DNA from: Candidatus Cloacimonadota bacterium
GTDB lineage: Bacteria > Cloacimonadota > Cloacimonadia > Cloacimonadales > TCS61
Assembly: GCA_030445745.1 (NCBI GenBank)
Contig: JASUTE010000008.1
Location: 1-63,442 of the forward strand
Reading direction: 5' to 3'
DNA: 63,442 nucleotides
Under the pieces are notes generated by a model, which saw nothing but the letters and a program-made list of their open reading frames with translations, ran no database searches and had not been told where the DNA came from. Below, in pieces: positions 1 through 7,807 of the stretch (its first letter is position 1; every line of letters starts with the position of its first letter). A program made the position numbers and the translations under genes.

Positions 1-2
1 TA

Positions 3-179
3 ACGCCGGAATCGGTACATTATGGCTTTGCGGAAAAAATTCTTCTGAACAGGAAAGATGTCTTGTTGCAGGCTTTCGAAAAAAATCCCCAAAGATTTAG
101 GAATAAAAGACCTGTCTTGAAAAACCTGCTTAAATCTGTCTGGATCAATAAACCCGAAAATATAGAAAAGCGATCATGA
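3..179 (+). CDS. IS3-type transposase, C-terminal fragment (cut by window edge)
   Basis: The window opens inside an open frame that ends at TGA 177-179 and encodes about 58 residues. The peptide carries the typical end of IS3-type DDE (rve) transposases: a TPESVHYG start, a run resembling 'R..VL..AF..NP.RF', and VWINKP near the stop. These elements move by cut-and-paste or copy-out; this fragment lies behind the catalytic core, which would be upstream of the window. About 140 bp after the stop, the sequence GACTTTACGGGGACAGT (301-317) resembles an IS terminal inverted repeat. The last 18 nt of the frame also occur at 10,424, as part of a longer repeat. Whether the full gene is intact cannot be seen. 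Confidence 0.72.
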   Translation, partial: TPESVHYGFAEKILLNRKDVLLQAFEKNPQRFRNKRPVLKNLLKSVWINKPENIEKRS

Positions 180-343
180 ACAAAATTAAACTACTAAAGT
201 GTCCAATTCAGCTTGACACATGCCGAGTCGGTTTCAATAAAAAGGTAGAACTCAATGTGAAGATAAAAGATCTGGAAACAAATAAGGCGAACATAGAGTG
301 GACTTTACGGGGACAGTAGTGCTAATTTTATCTTTACAAGCAA
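162..343 (+). repeat. 182-bp direct repeat, copy 1 (IS right end plus flank)
   Basis: This stretch matches 10,424-10,605 at nearly every base and has the same length. It contains the last codons of the transposase, the presumed IS right end and 21 nt of flank (TAATTTTATCTTTACAAGCA...). The identity runs past the IS end, so the two copies look like a segmental duplication, not two independent insertions. The core TAATTTTATCTTTACA occurs a third time at 502-517. Confidence 0.8.
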
Positions 344-581
344 ATATTTTGTAGGTCAAAAGTAAATTGTCGTGGCTTGGTTAGCACTAAGTAGGAACTA
401 AGTTGGCACCAAGTTAGTTCTCAGCTTGATAAATAAGCCAAAGGATAGATTCAGCGTGTTAAAATTTGGAATTTCCTAGAAAGGTGGCTAAAGCGTGATT
501 ATAATTTTATCTTTACAGAAAAAGCTAAATTCCAACATTTGACAACATAGGCAGCAGGTTGTCTATCGTTGGAGGTGAAAT

Positions 582-1352
582 ATCAAAAGTAAACGAAAAC
601 AAATAGCGGATGCTGTCAGAGATGCATTTAGCAAAGATGATGTTATTGAGCGTAAAGATTTGTACAATCTTATCCAGCAGCAATTTTCCCCAGCTCTAAA
701 AGAAACAACGTTCCGCTGGTATGTTTATGAACTTAAACGGGCAAATATAATTATTTCTGTCAAAAGGGGAGTTTACAAGCTTTTCACTGGAAAAAAAGAC
801 TATTACCCTGCCCTAAGCAATAAACAGAAAAGGGTAAGCAGATTGGTAAACAAGAGCTACAGCAATATTTCCTATTGTTCTTGGAATTCAAGCTGGTTCA
901 ACGATTTTGCTCAGCATCAGGCTGCTTCTAACATTCTGTTTTTAGAGGTAGAATCTGAATTGATAGAGCCGGTCTTCTATCTATTACTCGATAATTCCAT
1001 CCAAAATGTTTATATTGAACCTGATAAAGAAACTATAGATGACTATATCTCGGAAAATAGAGAGTCTGTGATAATCAAACCTCTCATCACAAAATCACCA
1101 TTATATAAATATCACTCAGTGCCTATTCCACACTTAGAGAAAATCCTTGTAGATCTGTTTTGCGATGACAAGCTCCTACAAGCATATCAAGGTGAAGAGC
1201 TAATTATAATTTTCCGCAATGCTTTTGATGAATATAAGGTTAACATCTCTCGGTTATTAAATTACAGTCGTCGCCGAAACAGAAAAGTAAATAAGTTGAA
1301 GGATTTTCTTATACAGAACAAAATACTTGAAAGGAAGCTCTTTACAACATGA
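582..1352 (+). CDS. AbiEi-family antitoxin (DUF6577-like), start codon probably lost
   Basis: The protein resembles the DUF6577/AbiEi antitoxins of type IV-like AbiE systems, which repress their own operon and neutralise a nucleotidyltransferase toxin. The N-terminal part has the winged-helix pattern (FRWYVYELKRANII, then VKRGVYKL). A consensus ribosome site GGAGGTG at 571-577 sits six bases before codon 582-584, and the open frame runs back exactly to there (I-K-S-K-R-K-Q-I-A-D-A). That codon is ATC where ATG is expected. The next usable start is TTG at 660, with no good ribosome site and missing the first 26 residues. The gene is therefore either translated weakly or dead. Its stop overlaps the toxin start by four bases (ATGA), the usual AbiE arrangement. 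The stretch 344-560 before it holds no gene that I can see, only a few codons resembling the tail of an AlbA_2 protein. Confidence 0.65.
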   Translation: MKSKRKQIADAVRDAFSKDDVIERKDLYNLIQQQFSPALKETTFRWYVYELKRANIIISVKRGVYKLFTGKKDYYPALSNKQKRVSRLVNKSYSNISYCSWNSSWFNDFAQHQAASNILFLEVESELIEPVFYLLLDNSIQNVYIEPDKETIDDYISENRESVIIKPLITKSPLYKYHSVPIPHLEKILVDLFCDDKLLQAYQGEELIIIFRNAFDEYKVNISRLLNYSRRRNRKVNKLKDFLIQNKILERKLFTT

Positions 1353-1622
1353 TAGATCCAACCTCTTATGGTAAAGAGCAGTTAACTAAGCTCAGGACAG
1401 CCAACAAAGGTATCGATCCGACCCTGTGCGAAAAAATGATAAGAGCTTTGGGCTTGCTGGAAAAATTGGCTGAAAGCAAGTTAGACTTCGTTTTCAAAGG
1501 TGGAACTTCCCTTATACTGCTAGTGGAGAAGCCGGAAAGATTCTCTATCGATATTGATATTAATACTACAGAATCTAAAGAGACTATAGAAAATATTATT
1601 GAAGATATTATTAGAATGCTTT
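1349..1622 (+). pseudogene. AbiEii toxin (nucleotidyltransferase), truncated
   Basis: This is the N-terminal third of an AbiEii/MenT-like nucleotidyltransferase toxin, a family that adds nucleotides to tRNA 3' ends. The conserved FKGGTSL glycine motif (about residues 49-55) and the metal-binding RFSIDIDI motif (about 64-71) are both present. Intact members have about 250-330 residues; this frame has 99. The toxin sequence stops near base 1,620, where it runs into the 3' end of the oppositely oriented TM2 gene, so its last eight codons belong to that gene. A deletion or insertion joined the two. The helical C-terminal half is absent and no continuation is seen in the window. Confidence 0.75.
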
Positions 1623-2057
1623 TTAAAACCAAGTTTTTTCATTCTTAACATATATTTCATAGAAATCTTCATCTGTCTTTGTAAGATAAATAATACCTTC
1701 AATTATACCAATAATTCCTATTACTCCAGATGCAATACCAAATGTGATGATCCCACCGATAATTGAAACGAGAAGCATAATAATACCTGGTCCTGTATAT
1801 CCAAGGTAAAATTTATGAATACCCAAACTTCCTAATAATATGCCAAAAAGTCCTGCAGCTATTTTGCTTTTAGAATTTTTCAAGATATTCGAGGTATTTT
1901 GTAGTTTTACTCCGCATTTAATACAAATTTCTTGATTTTCCTTTGTTTCGGCACCACAATTTTGACAGAAGTATTTTCCGGCTAAAGGTTTTACTCCACA
2001 GTTTGGACAAATTTCAGAATTTTCATTAATTTCCTTACCACAGGTTCTACAATACAT
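1623..2057 (-). CDS. Double zinc-ribbon, TM2-domain membrane protein
   Basis: A 144-residue protein with two tandem zinc ribbons (Cys 3, 6, 17, 20 and Cys 31, 34, 45, 48), a short linker, and a TM2 domain (about residues 66-125) with two hydrophobic helices separated by a GIHKFYLG-type turn. TM2 proteins of this layout are small inner-membrane proteins of unknown role. The start is well supported by CAAGGAGGTAAAT directly upstream of ATG 2057. It converges with the truncated toxin gene, and its 3' end forms the breakpoint of that gene. Confidence 0.8.
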   Translation of the reverse strand: MYCRTCGKEINENSEICPNCGVKPLAGKYFCQNCGAETKENQEICIKCGVKLQNTSNILKNSKSKIAAGLFGILLGSLGIHKFYLGYTGPGIIMLLVSIIGGIITFGIASGVIGIIGIIEGIIYLTKTDEDFYEIYVKNEKTWF

Positions 2058-2430
2058 ATTTACCTCCTTGTTTGTAGATTATTAGAAAAAGCATTCTAAC
2101 TTAATGATATCCCGCCAACAGGCGTGATAACATCCTCATGTACAAGCTTCATAACAATCCCTCTTCTTTCCATTTATTCTTTTTAAATTCATATTGTATA
2201 TGAAATTATTTGAAGAAAAGATGTCAAATAAAAAAATACTCAAGCCTCATAATATCTATTTACAAACGAGGGAAAGTGATTAAAAAAAAGATATTAACTC
2301 AAGTTCATGCCTTAAGGAGAGTTAACCATTATCCTCCCCAAACTGCCCATATTTTCTAGGAAGCTATACGTTTCTTTCACTTGTATTACCCATTTATTAA
2401 AGTTGAAAAGTTACCAATTGAAATCAACTA
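2058..2430. other. Intergenic stretch, nothing recognised
   Basis: About 370 bases of AT-rich DNA with no convincing frame. The region holds the presumed promoter of the TM2 gene on its left side. I see no RNA gene or terminator. Confidence 0.4.
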
Positions 2431-2682
2431 GCCAATACCTAAAAAAAAGACTCCCCCTTAGCAGCAAGATATCACTCTCGCTGCTGGATGTAGATGCGCT
2501 TTCCAAAGGGCGGCTGGAAGTTTGCCTTATCAGTTAACACCCACAGGGTCGGGTAGTCTGGCTCGGCTGGAAAAGTATTACACCACCCATCCGTGAAATA
2601 GATAACACAGGCCGGCTCTAGCTGCTCTTTTTCTATCTACTCAAAACTGGGCTAATATCTTCTGCTAAGATAGCTGCTGTAG
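2431..2682 (-). pseudogene. Decayed 3' end of a VWA-like metallopeptidase gene (duplicate of 24,347-25,465)
   Basis: The leftward strand here closely repeats the last ~210 bases of the intact VWA-like peptidase gene at 24.3 kb, including the hairpin over its stop codon and the A/T tract behind it (2431-2646 against about 24,302-24,520). After base 2,646 the match jumps to sequence found ~320 bases further into the intact gene (2649-2682 against about 24,839-24,872), so there is an internal deletion. No open frame remains. It lies in the same orientation as the intact copy, so the two form direct repeats flanking the 22 kb that hold the DGR-like genes and the restriction operon. Confidence 0.8.
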
Positions 2683-2936
2683 TACGGTTTGTACTCTGCT
2701 CCCCATTTCCCACTTGACACCATCTCTATTTTATAATTTATTATGCCTAGGATCAAGAACGAGAAAGGATAAAGAGAAGAGAAGCACGAAAGGAGTGTTT
2801 TATGCCTAAAGTCTTTTCAAGTTCTTTTTTTTGTTATAGGGCTAAGCACAGTTTTGGTAATCGCCCGGAAAATTTTCCTTTACAGCGTCATTTCATTTAT
2901 CAAAAATAGAGCAATTTTTACTAGGAGAGAATATCC
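2683..2936 (+). promoter_or_regulatory. Leader of the first PEGA-FGE gene, resembling the leader at 12.6 kb
   Basis: No gene is seen. Bases 2766-2802 (AGGATAAAGAGAAGAGAAGC...) resemble 12,633-12,670, and a T-run followed by ATAG comes about 25-30 bases later in both. Both lie 150-170 bases before a secreted-protein gene. They may be related promoter or leader elements. A ribosome site AGGAGAG precedes the ATG at 2937. Confidence 0.3.
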
Positions 2937-4946
<2,010 letters not shown>

Positions 4947-4998
4947 TATTCATTCTTGTTTTGAGCTTAGAAATCTAATAATGGAATGGAGAAAATAA

Positions 4999-5067
4999 AT
5001 GAGGGACGAATTTATTTACGAAGTGGAATGTTTAGATTTCTTACGGAGTATTTTGAAAAAGAGGTAA
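4999..5067 (+). CDS. 22-codon small ORF behind the DGR-type target gene
   Basis: ATG 4999 to TAA 5065-5067 encodes MRDEFIYEVECLDFLRSILK plus two residues. It sits 52 bases behind the target gene and one base before the next start, as if part of one transcript. I do not recognise it. It may be the remnant of a DGR accessory gene or a chance frame. A weak ribosome site (ATGGAGA) precedes it. Confidence 0.3.
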   Translation: MRDEFIYEVECLDFLRSILKKR

Positions 5068-5068
5068 A

Positions 5069-5176
5069 ATGCAATTTAAACTATTTGTGATTCCTGTTGG
5101 CGGCTGGAAGAAAGAAAGGGGGAAAATGCCTAAACGATATGGGTATTTATATGAAAAAACACAATATAGTTATTGA
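5069..5176 (+). pseudogene. Fused remnants of a DGR accessory gene and a DGR reverse transcriptase
   Basis: ATG 5069 opens with MQFKLFVIP, which matches from memory the start of HRDC-type proteins encoded beside DGR reverse transcriptases. After 10-12 codons there is a ribosome-site-like AAAGGGGG, and an in-frame ATG at 5126 gives MPKRYGYLYEK, the typical first residues of DGR reverse transcriptases (M.KRYGNL.E.I). The frame then enters IS200-type sequence at about 5152 and stops at 5174-5176. The simplest reading is a deletion inside the accessory gene that reaches the reverse-transcriptase start, followed by loss of the rest of the reverse transcriptase at the IS junction. No template repeat or reverse-transcriptase core remains in the window. 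Confidence 0.55.
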
Positions 5177-5300
5177 TAAAACGACGTAAACGCCATAATG
5201 ATAAAAATTGTCTATTCATTACCACCTGAAGGACGGTGCTATTAATATTTTGGATTAAAAAACTGAGAATCAATAGCCCATGCCTTTAGGCGTGGGAATA
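5152..5300 (+). mobile_element. IS200-type element, solo right end
   Basis: This is a second copy of the last ~150 bases of the IS200-type element that follows (5152-5300 matches about 5783-5935). It includes the final codons of the transposase frame and the right-end hairpin CCCATGCC-TTTA-GGCGTGGG at 5277-5296. It lacks everything upstream. The full element starts immediately behind it, giving a tandem of one partial and one complete copy. Confidence 0.8.
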
Positions 5301-5302
5301 AA

Positions 5303-5936
5303 TAAAGAAATAAAAACATGAGACGCCCCGCCAAAGGCGGGTAAACGTTCACGGAGTTCCAAGGAAGGATAAAACAATGCAACACACATTTTTCAAATTA
5401 TGGATTCATCTTGTTTGGTCAACAAAGGGAAGAGAACCTTTTTTGTTAAATAGAAATCGTAAAGATATTTTCTTTCATATCAAGGAGACAGGGGAAGAAA
5501 AAGGTTTTCATCTCGATGTGATTAATGGAACGAAAAATCATGTTCATTGTCTGTTATCCTTGAATCCTAAATGGTCAATCAGCGAGATTGCAAATCAACT
5601 GAAAGGGGAATCGTCGCATTGGATAAATGAACAAAACCTGATGAAGCCCAAATTTTTCTGGCAAAGAGGATTTGGTGCATTCTCTGTAAGCCAATCGAAT
5701 GTCCAAAGAATCCGTAATTATATTCTAAATCAAGAAGAACATCATCGTAAAATATCATTTAAAGAAGAATGGCAAATTTTATTGAAAAAACACAATATAG
5801 TTATTGATAAAAGGACGTAAACGCCATAATGATAAAAATTGTCTATTCATTACCACCGACCTGAAGGACGGTGCTATTAATATTTTGGATTAAAAAAATG
5901 AGAATCAACAGCCCATGCCTTTAGGCGTGGGAATAC
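5303..5936 (+). mobile_element. IS200/IS605-family element carrying only tnpA
   Basis: A compact element with subterminal hairpins and no terminal inverted repeats, as usual for single-strand-transposing IS200-type elements. The left hairpin is CCCGCC-AAA-GGCGGG (5327-5341) and the right one is at 5912-5931. The exact ends are estimated from the junction with the solo right end. It carries one gene, the Y1 transposase, and no tnpB. Confidence 0.78.
5377..5820 (+). CDS. tnpA: IS200-type Y1 transposase TnpA
   Basis: A 147-residue transposase of the HUH/Y1 family, which cuts and rejoins single-stranded DNA at hairpin ends. The HUH motif is visible as NHVHCL (about residues 52-57). The catalytic tyrosine lies in RNYILNQEEHH (about residues 112-122) with the expected glutamine four residues later. 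The length is normal for the family and the frame is uninterrupted, so the copy may be active. ATG follows AAGGATAAAAC. The 3' end (KKHNIVIDK) is also present in the solo right end before the element. Confidence 0.9.
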   Translation: MQHTFFKLWIHLVWSTKGREPFLLNRNRKDIFFHIKETGEEKGFHLDVINGTKNHVHCLLSLNPKWSISEIANQLKGESSHWINEQNLMKPKFFWQRGFGAFSVSQSNVQRIRNYILNQEEHHRKISFKEEWQILLKKHNIVIDKRT

Positions 5937-5950
5937 TATAAAGGAGTAAT

Positions 5951-7762
5951 ATGAAACGTGTTTTACTAATTTATGTGTTATTTTTTTCTTTACTTCTTTC
6001 CGCCCAGAACATTGGGCAGATTAAGCAGAAGATCAACTCTATAAAATCGCAGCCAGAAAAGTATTACTATGGCTATGCTGAAGGCCGGCAGCGCAAGGAA
6101 ACCGACCAACAAGCCTTGAAACAACTTATGAGCCAAATTTACGTGGTGGTATCTTCTCAGCTTACCTCGGCTACAACATCTAACGCAGGCAACGAAACCC
6201 AGAAACTGGACAAGGTCTTGGATGTTTACACCTATGGCCGCCTGCCAGATGTACAGCAGCTTTCCTATAAACAAGGCCCCATCTTCCATATCTTGCGCTA
6301 TATCCGCAAAGATAGATATAAACAGATATTCGAGAATAAAAAGATAGAGATCCGTGGCTTTTTAGCAGAAGCAAAGAGCAACTTGCAGCAAAACCAGCTT
6401 GGTAAAACTTTCCGTAACTACTATCGAGCAGCCGTGGCCATAGAAGCCTTACAGGAAGGATGCGTGCAGTTTGAAGGTAAAATGTACTATCCAGACACCA
6501 TCTTCAACCAGATACGCAGTATCGCTTCCGACATAAAAATAGAGGTGGTTTCCAATACCTATGAATACGAAACCCGCTACATCATTCTGGATTTTTCCTA
6601 TAATGGCCAGCCAGTTAATGACCTGAACATTCTGTACTATGACCTGCACGCTTTCATTCCTCAGAAAACAAATTCCAACCTTTTGCAGCTACAGCTTTAT
6701 GGTAAAGAATATAAAAAGATGGATAAACTTGCCTTGAAGATAGACTTAAAAGAAGATATGTACAACAGCTACAGCCAGCAAACCAAGATCCTGAGCAGGT
6801 TGTTTGAGTGCGAAGAGCTGGAAGAATACCGCGAAATACCACTACCGCAGAAACAAGTTAGGAAAATTGAAAAACAGAAACGAGCCATCCCTGACCTGAA
6901 TATCCAGTTTGTAAACAAGGCCAATTGCCCTGTGGTAGATGAGTTTGCCCATAATTTGTTTAAGCTGTTTTCTATGTTGGAAAATGAGTACTTAGATGAT
7001 GCGAGCATTTTCACCGATGATAAGATAGTACAGCGTATGCGCAAGGTGATAGAAAACAACCATACCAAGTTGCTTAAATATCCGCAAAAGATACAGATAA
7101 ACAAAACAGATACAGGTTGGGAAGCTAGGGAATTTGGTGTTTCAGTGAGTTGTATAGGCTTTCCTACCCGCAATGAAACTGTTGTTGTGGATTTCGATGA
7201 ACAGGGCAAGATATACAATTTTTGTTACACCATAAACCCTGCCCTGCATAAATTATTCAAAAAGCGCGGTACTGCTGTAGGCGATTGGGATTATCGCCAG
7301 ATAGCTATTAAGTTTTTAGAGAACTACAAAACTTCCTACACCACCAAGAATGTGGAAGATGTGGAAACACTGTACTCCGATGATGCCATAATTATTACCG
7401 GTAAAGTCATTAGGAAAACCAAGGTGAACAAAGAGCTGAAGACCGATTTTACCCAGAAGGAGATAGTTTATTTCAAGAAGACTAAACAAGAACATCTGAA
7501 CAGCCTGAAAGAGGTTTTCAAACATAATAAATTTGTGTGGTTGCAGTTCGACTCTTTCGATATCGAGGTAGCACCTGTAGATAGCGTGTATGGCGTTTCT
7601 ATGAAGCAGAACTACTATTCCAGCACCTACAAAGATGAGGGTTACCTGTTCTTGCTTATCGATTTTAGAGGTGAAGATCCACTGATACACGTACGTAATT
7701 GGCAGCCCAGCGAATGGGACCTTTCCAAACAAATGAAGTTAGAGAACTTTAGGTTCTATTAA
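5951..7762 (+). CDS. Secreted protein of unknown function, LPP20-like N-terminal part
   Basis: A 603-residue protein with a signal peptide (about residues 1-18, ending LLLSAQ). The N-terminal segment YYGYAEGRQRKETDQQAL recalls LPP20/TPR-associated secreted proteins of this bacterial group. The middle resembles no family I know. Residues ~455-600 read like an NTF2-like alpha-beta fold (VEDVETLYSDDAIIITG, then a series of strands); this is a weak inference. The ribosome site AAGGAG is five bases before ATG. It lies between two PEGA-FGE paralogs in the same orientation, 45 bases before the second. The IS200 element separates it from the first paralog, so the three genes may once have formed one surface-protein operon. 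Confidence 0.75.
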   Translation: MKRVLLIYVLFFSLLLSAQNIGQIKQKINSIKSQPEKYYYGYAEGRQRKETDQQALKQLMSQIYVVVSSQLTSATTSNAGNETQKLDKVLDVYTYGRLPDVQQLSYKQGPIFHILRYIRKDRYKQIFENKKIEIRGFLAEAKSNLQQNQLGKTFRNYYRAAVAIEALQEGCVQFEGKMYYPDTIFNQIRSIASDIKIEVVSNTYEYETRYIILDFSYNGQPVNDLNILYYDLHAFIPQKTNSNLLQLQLYGKEYKKMDKLALKIDLKEDMYNSYSQQTKILSRLFECEELEEYREIPLPQKQVRKIEKQKRAIPDLNIQFVNKANCPVVDEFAHNLFKLFSMLENEYLDDASIFTDDKIVQRMRKVIENNHTKLLKYPQKIQINKTDTGWEAREFGVSVSCIGFPTRNETVVVDFDEQGKIYNFCYTINPALHKLFKKRGTAVGDWDYRQIAIKFLENYKTSYTTKNVEDVETLYSDDAIIITGKVIRKTKVNKELKTDFTQKEIVYFKKTKQEHLNSLKEVFKHNKFVWLQFDSFDIEVAPVDSVYGVSMKQNYYSSTYKDEGYLFLLIDFRGEDPLIHVRNWQPSEWDLSKQMKLENFRFY

Positions 7763-7807
7763 TACCAAGCCAATAATCAGAATATCGTATAGGAGAGGAA
7801 TATTCCC

